Of a DNA stretch of 20,907 nucleotides, positions 1 through 9,371 are shown in pieces. The notes below the pieces were generated by a model, which did not search any database, was not told the origin of the DNA, and saw only the letters and a program-made list of their open reading frames with translations. Source of the DNA: Chara braunii (taxonomy: Eukaryota; Streptophyta; Charophyceae; Charales; Characeae). A program made the translations under genes and the position numbers. The DNA is taken from the NCBI GenBank assembly GCA_003427395.1, contig BFEA01000114.1, positions 1,378,977-1,399,883 on the forward strand, given 5' to 3'. Every line of letters begins with the position of its first letter. Within the stretch, counting starts at the first letter, position 1.

Positions 1-498
1 GCTGCCTCTTTATTTATACTTCTTCGGAGGTACCCGGGCCTGCTTCAAAACGTGTGGGCCTGGGCCAAAACGTGTGGCCCAGGGAAGCTTCCAGACGTTT
101 GGCGTTCTGGCCAAAACGTGTGGAATCCACAGCGTGGTCCAGAACCTTCCCCACGTGCAGCCCCTACCCCTGGTACTTGCTGACTGGAATGGCCTACAGG
201 GACCTACGACCTTCTAGAGCCTACAGACTTACAGACAGACTCTAGGCCTCAATAGACTCAGATAGAGACTTCTAGAACAGACCTTCCTAAGCCTAACAGT
301 AGCAGACCTAACTCCCTAATCTACAGACCTAGGGATCGAGTCTCACACAGATCGCTGGGCCTATGTACAGGGTACAGGGTACGTCTAAGGATTGAATCTC
401 ACTCAGCACACAGGGTCAATGTACAGGGTTTGGGCACCGGTCTAGGGATCGAATCTCTGTGTCTCCAAATGTCGGGTCGACTGGGTGAAACCATTTCA
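1..498 (-). repeat. 3' LTR of the Ty3/gypsy element (partial)
   Basis: This stretch repeats 7487-7983 almost base for base, with one 1-bp gap near position 314. Similarity stops exactly after the TTTCA at 494-498, where the polypurine tract begins. About 446 bp of this LTR should lie to the left of the window. It holds most of U3, including the TATA-like box. Confidence 0.95.
9..18 (-). promoter_or_regulatory. TATA-like box in the 3' LTR
   Basis: The minus strand reads TATAAATAAA about 480 bp from the LTR start, a sensible place for the end of U3. The same box is kept at 7495-7504. The overlapping AATAAA could also serve in polyadenylation. Confidence 0.6.
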
Positions 499-510
499 CT
501 CCCACCGTCC
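499..510 (-). other. Polypurine tract
   Basis: The minus strand reads GGACGGTGGGAG directly next to the TG that starts the 3' LTR. This is the expected site for priming second-strand DNA synthesis. It is interrupted by one C and one T, so it is a slightly imperfect tract. Confidence 0.75.
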
Positions 511-536
511 TAAATTCGAGGTCCTCCTGGAACACT

Positions 537-1133
537 CTAACTCAAGATAGGACCTTTACCCTTTCTTTCTCTCTCATAAGCGTGTACTATGTCGGGAGCG
601 GTTTCTAAGAGCTCTGTTCTGGTAAACCATCGGTCGTTCTCGGGTTCCTGATATGCGAACCTGACCTTATACTGTTTTTGGGGACGACCTCGACCTCCTG
701 TCCTGAACATGTCCTCTTCCACTATGCGATCTATATCGTATGCACCATCCATATCTGGCGGAATCATCGATCTCCTGGAAGGGAATCTGTCGGACGTGGT
801 ACAAGGCAACAACTTGGACGCATGGAAGACTGGGTACGTGTGGAGGTGTGCTGGGATCTCTATTGTGTATGACGGGCCGCCCTCTCCTCCTTTGATTTCT
901 AGGACATGCCATGGTCCTCTATACGCAGGTAAGAACTTTTGCGAGATGTTTTCCTCTGGTGCGAACTCCTTTAACTTGACCCAGACTAGATCGCCTACCT
1001 GAAACTGTGAAGGTTGGCGGTGCTTGTTAGATTGCTCTATCATCCGATGTTGGGCTTTTCTGAGATTGTCTATGACCTTAGCGACTTCCTTCTCGTGCTG
1101 TAACGCAAACTCCCGTGTGCCGGGTGGTAGTCT
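537..1133 (-). pseudogene. pol C-terminus: integrase tail and chromodomain
   Basis: This open stretch follows the integrase core in the same frame after a single TAG at 1134-1136. It begins with the GPY/F-type tail seen in Ty3/gypsy integrases (QVGDLVWVKLKEF, then LPAYRGPWHVLEI). The last third reads as a chromodomain: IDRIVEEDMFR, then QYKVRFAYQEPENDRWFTR and LLETAPDIVHAYE. Aromatic positions typical of a chromodomain (Y in QYKVRF, W in DRWF) are visible. In chromoviruses this module is thought to steer integration toward marked chromatin. The frame ends at 537, 39 bp from the LTR. A separate methionine at 1043 is only an internal residue. Confidence 0.85.
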
Positions 1134-1925
1134 CTATATCTGGTCCCGGTTTAGTCCCTCAAACGGTTGCCTAGGTCTAACGGACTTATGTAGCTCATTA
1201 GGAGTCCTGCAAGTAGCTAGGTGGACATTATTATTGTAGGCGCTTGCTACTTTGGGAAGCATCTCATCCCAGTTTACCTGACCTGGTCTAATATACATTC
1301 TGAGTAGCTGTTGCAAGATCTTATTCATCTGCTCTGTCTGACCATTATACTCTGGGTGTCGTCCTGACGACATTAGCAACTTAGACCCATAGACTTTCAT
1401 AAGATCCTGCCAATTTTAACTAGTAAACCGCGTGTCCCTATCACTAACTATGGACAGCGGCATGCCATGCTCGCTTACCCAGAAGTCGAAAAACTTACTA
1501 ATGACTAAGTTTGTACGTGCCTCTGAAGGCAGGGGAACAAATACTGCATACTTGCTAAATCTATCTGCTATGACCATGACTTGAGTCTTGTCGTGCCTAC
1601 TTTTGACCCCAATATCCATGAAGTCGATGGAAACTGAATCTTCGGGTCCTGATGGAATAGGCAAGGGTCTAAGGAGACCTAGAGGGGCTCTGGTTGTAGT
1701 CTTATTACGCTGACACACCTTGCAGCTGCGCACATACTCTATGCAGTCTGCTTCCATTCCTGGCCACGTGTATGACATCATCAGAGCTAAGGTCTTTTGC
1801 CATCCGAAGTGTCCTTCCGTATCGTGGCATTCCCCTAGGATTAAACTGCGGAACTCTTCACTGTTGGGGATGCACAGTCTGTCAGCAACATTGGTCTTCT
1901 CAAACAGTAGCCCGTTCATGGTTCA
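1134..1925 (-). pseudogene. Integrase (zinc-binding and DDE core), three in-frame stops
   Basis: Integrase inserts the cDNA copy into the host chromosome. The zinc-binding domain is intact: ECHDTEGHFG supplies the two histidines and CKVCQRNK the two cysteines. The core has the catalytic triad: D in SVSIDFMD, D in SIVSDRDTRF and E in HPEYNGQTEQMN. The frame is the same from the RNase H segment to the chromodomain but is cut by TGA at 1923-1925, TAA at 1416-1418 and TAG at 1134-1136. The stops at 1416 and 1923 sit where related elements would carry a sense codon, with homology continuing straight through, so these are point nonsense changes and not frame changes. Confidence 0.9.
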
Positions 1926-2335
1926 GTAGTGTGGCTCACTATCTGGGGCTTCTTCTACTCTCTTCAACAGCTCATTGTAGATCAGGTCTTGTGCATAGGC
2001 ATCTCTTACTTTCTGCTGCAGATCGGCCCCTATGTCTAGATAGTGTACTATTGCGCCGAAGTAATCAACTCTTCTACTTAGAGCATCAGCTACCACGTTA
2101 TACTTTCCTTTTGTTGGCTTTAACTCAAAGTCAGATTGGTCTATCTCAGCAGCCCATCTAGTCAACTTGGGCGTCATCTTGGCCTGTGTCTTTAGCCATC
2201 GAAGAGTCTCGTGATCAGAATATACCTTGAAGTGCCTCCCAAGCAGGTAGTGTTTCCAGTGATCTAAGGCCTGCCTGAGAGCGTAGAGTTCCCTCTCGTA
2301 TGTCGATGCTGCTACCTTTTCTGAGGGTTGGCTGA
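1923..2335 (-). pseudogene. RNase H (second half) and pol connection
   Basis: RNase H degrades the RNA strand of the RNA/DNA hybrid during reverse transcription. After a frameshift near 2312-2335 the domain continues in a new frame with ASTYERELYALRQALDHW (catalytic Glu) and FKVYSDHETLRWL (catalytic Asp). A conserved KYNVVADALSRR motif follows, as is usual between RNase H and integrase. The first catalytic Asp (TTDASQYGIG) lies at the end of the RT frame. The frame ends at TGA 1923-1925, beyond which integrase follows in phase. Confidence 0.88.
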
Positions 2336-3394
2336 CATGAACTCTACAGGTCTATATCCATTGTCGTCATCTTGTTGTAACACGGCACCTATACCATACT
2401 GACTAGCGTCTGTAGTAACAACAAAGGGTAATGACGGATCAACAACTTTGAGGACAGGATATCCTATTAGGGCCTTCTTCAATTTCTTGAAGGGTGGCGT
2501 ACAATTCTGACCCCACTTCCAGATAGTCTCTTTCTTCAGCAACCTACGAAGGGGAGCAGCGATCGTGGAGAAGTTCCTCACAAACTTCCTATAGTAGTTA
2601 GCCAGTCCTAAGAATGAGCGCAACTTTGTCAGCGTCTTAGGAGTCGACCAATCTCTAATGGATGCTATCTTGTTGTCCTCAGGCCGAATGTCGTCGCTGT
2701 TTAGTACATGGCCTAGGTAAATGACCTTTGTTTTGGCCCATTCGCACTTCATCAGGTTAATCTTGAAGTTCGACTCTCTCAGCTTGCTTAGAATCTGCCG
2801 TAGATGGCCCTCATGTTCCTCGAGGGTCTTGTTGAACACTAAGATGTCGTCTAAATAAACTACGACAAATCTATCTAACCATGGTCTAAACAAGTCGTTC
2901 ATACAGTGCTGGAATGTTGTCGGTGCATTAGTAAGTCCAAACGGCATCACTATAAACTCGGAATGCCCATACCTTGTCCTGAATGCCATCTTATACTGAT
3001 CGTCAGGATGCACCTCTATCTGATGGTACCCCGATTTCAGATCTATCTTTGAGAAGTACCTGCATCCCTGCACTCGATCTAATAAGTCCTCTATACGCGG
3101 TAATGGCTCTCCATTCTTGATTGTGATGGCATAAAGTCCCCTGTAGTCTATATACATGCGTAGCTCTCCCTCCTTCTTTGGGACAAACAGAACAGGTGCG
3201 CCAAATGGTGATGAGCTAGGCCTGATCCATCCTTTTTCCAGGAGCTCGTCTAACTGTCTGCGAAGCTCCTCTAATTCCTTGGGAAACATCCTGTAGACTG
3301 CTCCCTTAGGCGTTCTACTGCGAGGTTCTATCTCTATACGGTGTTGGATCGGTCGGGGCACTACTCCTAAAGGTCCTTGTACTCTTCCAGCCAA
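2312..3394 (-). pseudogene. Reverse transcriptase plus start of RNase H
   Basis: A 360-codon open frame carries the full RT fingers-palm region: PFGAPVLFVPKKEGELRMYI, then FSKIDLKSGYHQI with the first catalytic Asp. Next come MPFGLTNAPTTF and VVYLDDILVF with the YLDD pair intact. The thumb/connection follows (LGHVLNSDDIRP, then FLGLANYYRKFVRNFS), and then PFVVTTDASQYGIG, the first RNase H motif. It ends in a stop at 2312 just after the RNase H frame shifts. The methionine at 3394 is only where the frame reopens; in the parent element this would be inside a gag-pol polyprotein. This is the best preserved part of the element. Confidence 0.93.
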
Positions 3395-3619
3395 CTGGCG
3401 ATAGTAGGATGGATCTTCTCTTCCTCTTTAGGCTCGTCAGAAATCGGCCTAACATAGGCTACAAACACCTGCTCTTCAAGCTGCTCCTTTCGCACAAGTC
3501 TGGTGAGCGCAGGAGCGCTAAGGCAGCAATTGGCAAGGGAATTATCTACCCCGAACTCATGGAACAGGCAGACTTGCTTGACTTCGCCTGACGCACTAGG
3601 GAGCCTACACTTGTGCTCT

Positions 3620-3930
3620 CTAAGGTGCAGTGTGGCTCATGCTGCCTCTCCCCAATTTGTGCCTAACACAATATCAAACGGGTTGACTCTCTTCTACGAG
3701 GAGGGTCAAGGAGTGCAGTACATTTTCTACCTTCCCTTCTTTCTCTAGGCGAAAATAGGTGTAGACCCCCTGAACATACTCTTCAATACGCATCCTGCTA
3801 TTGTCTGCGAGGATGATAACCACAGGTTCCTCTAATCGCTGGACCTTCAGATTTAGCTTCAACCTTTTCAACGCTTTACGACTGATATAGCTCCTAGTTC
3901 CCCCACTGTCTATCAGGGCTCCTACTCAAG
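3620..3930 (-). pseudogene. Retropepsin-like aspartic protease
   Basis: The protease would cut the polyprotein into its mature parts. Just after an in-frame TGA at 3926-3928 the minus strand encodes VGALIDSGGTRSYIS, which contains the D-S-G active site. It continues with KALKRLKLNLKV and a beta-rich stretch ending near 3674. The expected flap-end motif appears in another frame as NPFDIVLGTNWGEAA around 3630-3680, so a frameshift lies near 3680-3700. Between this and the RT start (3394-3620) I see only broken remnants of the linker. Confidence 0.75.
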
Positions 3931-4216
3931 TTCTAAAAATCTCTACGCCTGCGAGGATCAGTTGTCCTTTACTATCCTTTTTCATCTTGGCCCAGGCTTG
4001 CCTCCTCTCTCTTAACTCTTCAGCTAAGCCTGTGAGGGAAACGTCTAGAGAGACCCTAACACAAGCAGTCTCTGGACAGCTTACTAGACGCCGGTCTGCA
4101 ACCTCTGCCATGGAGATATGTGGAGTGGGAGACTCTACTTCACAAGCACGCTCAGATCCACACACCCTTGGGGTAGGGGGCAGTTGCAACCCCTACCGAC
4201 GGCTGTCTTTCGCTGC

Positions 4217-4748
4217 CCCAGACGCAACACAGTCACTATGCTTAGGAGAAGATTTTATAATGTGACCTGGGTCCCCGCAGAACACGCATTGAGACCTAGT
4301 GATGTGTTATTGCCATACTTCTTGATCTATGCCCAGATCTAACCAGGGTCGGCCTTCGGGTCGGCCTGGGTGCCACCTTCCCTGTCTGGAGGGTGACGGA
4401 CTAGAACGTGGATGGTTAGATGGGGGACCTCCCCTTCCTCCCGCTTAGCGGTTGTCGTTACCGCCAACCCCCTGGCCACCTTGTCCTCGACCACCTTGGG
4501 CCCGGCCATTCTGGTCGCCGGTCGGACCTTTGTCCTCCTCCTTGCGGCCTCCCTCTGGCTGTGACAGCAGCGTAAGTTCTCCCCTAGCCTGCGCCTTTGT
4601 CCTCCTCCTCTAGTCCCCACTCAATGTCCGAGTATGGAACTTCCTCAGCACCACCTTCCTCCATCATTAATATCAAACTGTCTTTGGCCTTAATTTGGTC
4701 GGAGATGGTGCGTCCCTTCCACGTTTTTCCCTTTGACAGATCCTTGTG
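4217..4748 (-). pseudogene. gag C-terminus with degenerate CCHC zinc knuckle
   Basis: Translation resumes in phase right after the TGA that closes the capsid frame (HKDLSKGKTWKGRTIS, then DIEWGLEEEDKGAG), so that stop looks like a Trp-to-stop change. Further on, at about 4240-4288, the minus strand encodes CVFCGDPGHIIKSS. This fits C-x2-C-x4-H-x4-C except that the last Cys is Ser. The knuckle normally binds genomic RNA during packaging. The stretch between (4290-4600) is Arg/Gly-rich and frame-broken. The region 3930-4217, between knuckle and protease, has no clear motif. Confidence 0.65.
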
Positions 4749-5720
4749 TCAGAACGTGGTAACTGGCGATGCTTGGGCGGCAAATGCAACTGCCTCCCGA
4801 CTGAGAGTATCGTAAGTCATGCCCTGCTGATTCTTCTTCTCGAAGAAGTGTCCCTGAACATTTTCAGGCAGGGCACAGTAGAAGAGGTTAAGAAGTTGGG
4901 CATTTGTTACTGCATGCCCAAGGACTGCAATCAGTTCGTCCATGGCGGACTTAAGAGCGTGCACACTCTTCCACTGGCGAGTGTGTATCATTTGGAGTTT
5001 GTTGGAGCCTTTAAGCCCCCGTGTCACATCAGAAAATCTCTCCCTGAGTGATTTCACGAACTCAAAGAGGGGTGTCAGTCTAGGATAGTTGACCATATTG
5101 TTCTCGCAGTTTGCAGCGCGGGCGAGCGACCTAGCAAAGCTGGTCGCCTCATCTCGAAGGGCCTGGAAGGCCACCAAAACGTGGTCCTCAGGCGTGACTC
5201 CTTGTAAGTACAGGTAGGAGTGCACATTGGCCTCCCAGTTGTCAAAGTCCTCCCCCTTCTTTCCACTGAAGGGTTCGGGGAAACGAACCTTAACTTTCTC
5301 GCGACGTGGTGGGGCTGGCTCCTCTTCCTTAGGAACCGCTAACTTAGCGCCTTCAATGGCACCAATGCAGAATTCCTTCGTCTTGCTAATTGCCAAGTGG
5401 ACCTTGTCCACCAAGTACTTCATCATATCGCGTGCAAAGGCTTTAAATCCGGCACGTATTGCATCTATCTTTACATCTAAGTTATGGATGTACTGTGTTT
5501 GCTCGCGATGTGCTATTAGTAGGGATTCTGCACTTTGAGTCAGGGTCTCAATCTTAGTAGCTAACTCGGTCTCAGCCCTGATCTTCCCCATCCTAATCTC
5601 TAGCGCTTTCAGGTCCCTTTCTGCTCGCTCCGCCACCTCCAAACGCCTAACTTTCTCTTGGGACAAACGCCACTTCCATGCCCTCTGCTGTTCTTCTTCT
5701 TTCGATCTTTTTCTGACAGA
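4749..5720 (-). pseudogene. gag capsid domain (retrotransposon gag type)
   Basis: The capsid builds the virus-like particle in the cytoplasm. The open frame (5666-4749) starts with a short helical segment. It then gives KVKVRFPEPFSGKKGEDFDN, WEANVHSYLYLQGV, HVLVAFQALRDEATSFARSL, FVKSLRERFSDVTRG and LFYCALPENVQGHFF, the usual helical layout of a Ty3-type capsid. Homology starts before the first methionine: the same frame upstream encodes RAWKWRLSQEKVRRLEVAER, continuing the coiled-coil part from another frame. A frameshift therefore lies in the A-rich stretch around 5695-5720. The frame ends at TGA 4749. Confidence 0.82.
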
Positions 5721-6166
5721 TCCCTTTCTGCCTCCAATTCCCTTCTTGCCGCCTCTCTCTCTTCTTGGGGTATCACCAACTCTGCCTCTCTATCTTCCCC
5801 GAGCTCCAAGTGTGCGGTCCATTCTTTTGTTGTCTTCTCAGTCTCCTCCTCCTTACTCGTGTTGGCTTCGCCTCTTCTCCTTACCGATGGCACTTTTTCT
5901 TCCACCTGTTTTTCTTCTTCTTCTTTCTCCACCTCCGCTTGAATAGCTGTCATCTTCTCCTCCTGCTCCTTCGTCCATTTCTTCAGCTCCTCCTCCATCT
6001 GTTTCTTCTTCGCCTCTTGCTCCTCCAGCAGGGCCAGCATCTTGGCCTGCTTGATTAACGCCCTCTTCTCCATTCTCTCCTTCCTCTCTCGCAGAATAGT
6101 GGCATCTCTCTCCTCTTGCTCCTTGCTGTAGGGGGTGGTGCTAGTTCCGGACCTGAGGTCCACCAT
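5609..6166 (-). pseudogene. gag N-terminal coiled-coil extension
   Basis: From an ATG at 6166 in good Kozak context (ACCATGG), the frame encodes MVDLRSGTSTTPYSKEQEER, then roughly 110 residues of Glu/Lys/Gln-rich helix. Examples are RKERMEKRALIKQAK, then LALLEEQEAKKKQMEEELKK. Heptad-like Leu/Ala spacing suggests a long coiled coil. An upstream in-frame ATG at 6181 is less likely as the start. The frame shifts into the capsid frame near 5700, and the last 40 or so residues of this frame are out-of-frame translation. A charged coiled-coil head of this length is not standard in Ty3/gypsy gag. Confidence 0.75.
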
Positions 6167-6455
6167 GGTGATGGTGCACAATCAACAACAATTCTGCGCC
6201 TCAACACGTAGACCGAACATGTTAACTTCTATCGAGGGGTCTTGATTCACTACGTGGGCTAGACTTACGGTTCTATGACCACAATCACTGAGTCCTACTG
6301 ACCTGGACAGAAGTGACAGGGAGATATGACTAACTGTCCTAGACAGACTTGACGTCAACAAGTACCAGGGTCAAGGTGCACATCCACGGGGTAAGGCGAT
6401 AGGCCACGGCTTAGAAGGATGGTACCGGTAATCTTCTCGCTCCAGCTGACGCTCC

Positions 6456-6623
6456 GGTCAACAGTCTTGGTCAACTCGCCGATCAACGCTCCTGATCAAC
6501 GCCCTGTTCAACTTCGATCAACGGCCACTCAACACCCTTGGTCAACCCTTGGTCAACCCTTGGTCAACCCTTGGTCAACCCTCGGTCAACCGTTGGTCAA
6601 CGTTGGTCAACTCCCCTGGTCAA
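6456..6623 (+). repeat. 11-bp tandem repeat, unit TTGGTCAACCC
   Basis: GGTCAA occurs at 6456, 6469, 6540, 6551, 6562, 6573, 6584, 6595, 6605 and 6618. Six of these are exactly 11 bp apart. Between 6470 and 6540 there are diverged copies (GATCAAC, GTTCAAC, ACTCAAC). On the element strand each copy reads TTGACC, the core of a plant W-box. Confidence 0.9.
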
Positions 6624-6808
6624 CCTTCCAACCTTCCGGCTATGGTGGACCTTCTTCTTCTTCGTCAAAACCTTCGTCTTCTTCACCTCGGCTATGGCTG
6701 ACTTTATCTCCCTTCTTCGCCACTTTCTTCTTCCTTTCCTCTGTGTCTATCTCTTCTTCTAGCTGATCGTTTTCTTCCCCGAGCTTGGCAGCTATGGCTG
6801 TCGTCCCC

Positions 6809-6919
<111 letters not shown>

Positions 6920-7026
6920 GAGCTCCGGCTATGGCAGCTTCTTCCTTCTTGCCGAGCTCCGGCTATTGCGACTTCGTCCTTCTTCTTCACTTGCTGCAGC
7001 TCCGCCGGCGTGGACAACAGGTACCA

Positions 7027-7038
7027 GCTCCGATACCA
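7027..7038 (-). other. Primer binding site, initiator-Met tRNA type
   Basis: The minus strand reads TGGTATCGGAGC, one base different from TGGTATCAGAGC, the common plant site complementary to the 3' end of initiator tRNA-Met. One base separates it from the LTR end at 7040, the normal geometry. This site fixes the inner edge of the 5' LTR. Confidence 0.92.
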
Positions 7039-7039
7039 A

Positions 7040-7983
7040 TGCAATCAGACTCGACTTCAGACTTGCTCACAACATGCGTACACAGGACTGATGGCAGAAC
7101 CAAACTCTTCAACTCAGAATCAACAATAAACTTGCACTTAAACTCTATTCACAACAACTGTACAACTTGCAGCTATGGTCGCTGAACACTGTCTCAACCA
7201 CCAGCCTCACTTTCCCTTATGCACGCAAGTACGAGGATCACCCTGAATGTCCACACTGCACAGACACACACTCTGTACACCCTGTCTGCACCAACAGTTG
7301 GGCGGCTATGGCCGCCATCGTCTTCCTCCTCCTAGCTATGGCCGTTGGTGTCTCTCTCGTTGGTTCGCTATGGCCACTGTCTTCTTCACAGCCCACTTCT
7401 CCTTCGGGCACCTGTAGACCTCCACGCACAAGATACCAAGGCAGCTCTTCCGCATGGCACACAGGCGAATGAATGAATGGCTGGATGCTGCCTCTTTATT
7501 TATACTTCTTCGGAGGTACCCGGGCCTGCTTCAAAACGTGTGGGCCTGGGCCAAAACGTGTGGCCCAGGGAAGCTTCCAGACGTTTGGCCTTCTGGCCAA
7601 AACGTGTGGAACCCACAGCGTGGTCCATAACCTTCCCCACGTGCAGCCCCTACCCCTGGTACTTGCTGACTGGACTGGCCCACAGGGACCTACGACCTTC
7701 TAGAGCCTACAGACTTACAGACAGACTCTAGGCCTCAATAGACTCAGATAGAGACTTCTAGAACAGACCTTCCTGAGCCTAACGGTAACAGGCCTAACTC
7801 CTAATCTACAGACCTAGGGATCGAGTCTCACACAGATCGCTGGGCCTATGTACAGGGTACATGGTAGGTCTAAGGATCGAATCTCACTCAGCACACAGGG
7901 TCAATGTACAGGGTTTTGGCACAGGTCTAGGGATCGAATCTCTGTGTCTGCAAATGTCGGGTCTACTGGGTGAAACCATTTCA
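7040..7983 (-). repeat. 5' LTR of the Ty3/gypsy element (complete, 944 bp)
   Basis: On the element strand it starts TGAAATGG at 7983 and ends TTGCA at 7040, giving the canonical TG...CA ends. The 7487-7983 part matches 1-498. U3 runs from 7983 to about the TATA-like box at 7495-7504, and R/U5 from there to 7040. Three GCTATGG motifs with 30-32 bp spacing lie in the R/U5 part. Confidence 0.93.
7495..7504 (-). promoter_or_regulatory. TATA-like box of the 5' LTR
   Basis: The minus strand reads TATAAATAAA, identical in the other LTR. Transcription of the element would start some 25-30 bp leftwards, near 7465. Confidence 0.6.
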
Positions 7984-8016
7984 CCTCTGCTGCAGGCCCA
8001 AAAAAAAGAAAATGAA

Positions 8017-8045
8017 AAATTTACAAAATTCAAGATTGTAAATTT
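8017..8045. repeat. Perfect 10-bp hairpin
   Basis: AAATTTACAA and TTGTAAATTT are exact inverted repeats around a 9-nt loop. The site lies 34 bp beyond the LTR end in A/T-rich sequence. Confidence 0.8.
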
Positions 8046-8062
8046 GGCTTCCTTTTTAATTC

Positions 8063-8266
8063 TTAAAGTACTCGGCCCAGCTATCGATGTCGATCTGAAT
8101 ATGCCCTGCGGGACGTTTCACGCCGACCCACCAGCGAAACAAGAAAAAAATTGTTTTGGCTGGCGGTGTCAGCCTTTCAGGTTCGGTACCTTGGGCCTCC
8201 GAAACTTGCGGGCCGTTAGCGACAACGCCCCGCGGCCGACATATGGGCCAAGTACTGGTGGTTTAG
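8063..8266. mobile_element. Possible small inverted-repeat element (MITE-like)
   Basis: AGTACTCGGCCCA near the left end (8067-8079) and TGGGCCAAGTACT near the right end (8244-8256) are inverted repeats with one mismatch. The outer flanks TTAA (8063-8066) and GTTTAG (8261-8266) are not a clean duplication. The right end, together with about 10 more bases (CTGGTGGTTTA), is the same as one end of the insertion at 14940-15089. Neither segment encodes a protein. Confidence 0.4.
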
Positions 8267-8293
8267 TCCATCAGTTCACCCATGTGGAGTAGG

Positions 8294-8320
8294 GCTCTTA
8301 CCAATTTACGAGGTAAGAGC
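8294..8320. repeat. Perfect 9-bp hairpin
   Basis: GCTCTTACC and GGTAAGAGC are exact inverted repeats around a 9-nt loop (AATTTACGA). I see no T-run after it that would suggest a Pol III terminator. Confidence 0.75.
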
Positions 8321-8672
8321 ATTTCAATTCGGGCCTGAGCGGTAGTGAATGCAGAAAGGCCACTATGTCCGGGGCTCACCAGCCTTCGAAGGTAGCTTGG
8401 TCAACTTAGGCTCATGTGAGCTGGTGCTTTGAGAGTTGTCGACGGTGTAACACTCTTTTCTTCTTCACCCATGACTAAATCGCATGTTTCTCATTGATCA
8501 AGTGGTCGAGCGAACACCACTCGAACACAAAAAGTTGAAAATTGGAATCGAAAACACCATCGCGGAAAAAATATGTTTCTATTCCACACTGTTTTCATGA
8601 TCATCACCAATGGAAAATAGAGTTAGACAGCATTTAGCTCCGCATTGTCAATGGAAAAGAAAGCGGAGAATG

Positions 8673-9010
8673 AATGGACTGCAATGTTCTTGGAGTTTCT
8701 TACCGGGCTGGAACACTGACTGGGACACTTTTGTGATTTTTCGGAGCATGGGGCACTAGTCCTCTTAGTTTCACAGGTGAATGGATAACTCACACTGTTC
8801 ATAGACTATCGAGGTCTCAACAAGATCACTAGGAAGAGCTCTAACCCCTTACAGAAAACGAAAAACGCATGGACTGCAATGTTCTTGCAGTTTCTTAGCG
8901 GGCTGGAACACTAACTGGGACACTTTTGTTCCAGAGGTGAATGGAGAACTCAGATTGTGCATAGACTATCGAGGTCTCACAACAAGATCACTAGGAAAAG
9001 CTATAACCCC
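8673..9010 (+). repeat. Diverged tandem duplication at the RT start, about 197-bp period
   Basis: ATGGACTGCAATGTTCTTG begins near 8673 and again near 8871. Each copy runs through CTGGGACACTTTTGT into an RT fragment encoding IDYRGL. The second copy lacks roughly 33 bp in the middle. The shared front part is also found at 13286-13355 after the end of pol, so RT has been joined to what may be a terminal-repeat edge. Confidence 0.8.
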
Positions 9011-9371
9011 TTACCTAGGATCAATGACTTCTTGGACATGGTGAACGACTGCAAAGTCGTCAGCAAAATCGATATAATTTGGATACCATTAGATCAAAAT
9101 GGCTGAGGAATATATCCACAAGACAACCCTCAAGAACAAATATGGTACTTGCACATATTTGATCATGCCTTTTGGACTTTGCAATGCACCTGAAACCTTT
9201 TACGCTGAAATTAGCAGCATCGTCAAACCCTTTCATGATCGATTCGTAATCGCCTATCTGATGGATATCCTAGTATTCAACAAAACAATCAAGGAACATA
9301 CAAAAGACTTAAAGAAGGTTTTACAAAACTTGAGAGACCACAAGTATAAGATTAATAAAGAAAGGTCAGCC
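8735..9371 (+). pseudogene. Reverse transcriptase fragment (relic)
   Basis: The first duplicate encodes GALVLLVSQVNG, a stop, then IDYRGLNKITRKSS. The second encodes GELRLCIDYRGL and, after a frame change, FLDMVNDCKVVSKIDI, the palm motif with the first catalytic Asp. Next comes GYH-stop-IKMAEEY, in which the usual Gln of YHQI is a TAG. The open stretch 9099-9371 gives YLIMPFGLCNAPETF and VIAYLMDILVF. The catalytic pair is YLMD, not YLDD, so one Asp is lost. The fragment stops abruptly after KINKERSAFGV where foreign sequence begins. Confidence 0.85.

Larger units (their letters stand above)
7984..8672. other. Non-coding spacer between the two retroelements
   Basis: No conserved protein is visible; the one open frame here starts inside the LTR and has no family features. 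The spacer holds two perfect short hairpins and an inverted-ended segment, listed separately. The stretch 8321-8672 shows nothing further that I recognise. It could include decayed 5' sequence of the relic that follows. Confidence 0.5.

Noticed and set aside
3926-4265. Overlapping open frames on both strands between the gag knuckle and protease
   Set aside because: They are antisense or out-of-frame to gag-pol. The only recognisable signals there are the CCHC-like knuckle at one side and the DSG motif at the other.
6456-6623. CRISPR-like array
   Set aside because: Repeats are 11-bp head-to-tail units without unique spacers of constant length, in a eukaryotic retrotransposon.
7861-8292. 143-codon plus-strand open frame
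   Set aside because: It begins inside the LTR on the antisense side and crosses its end into the spacer. It has no family features.
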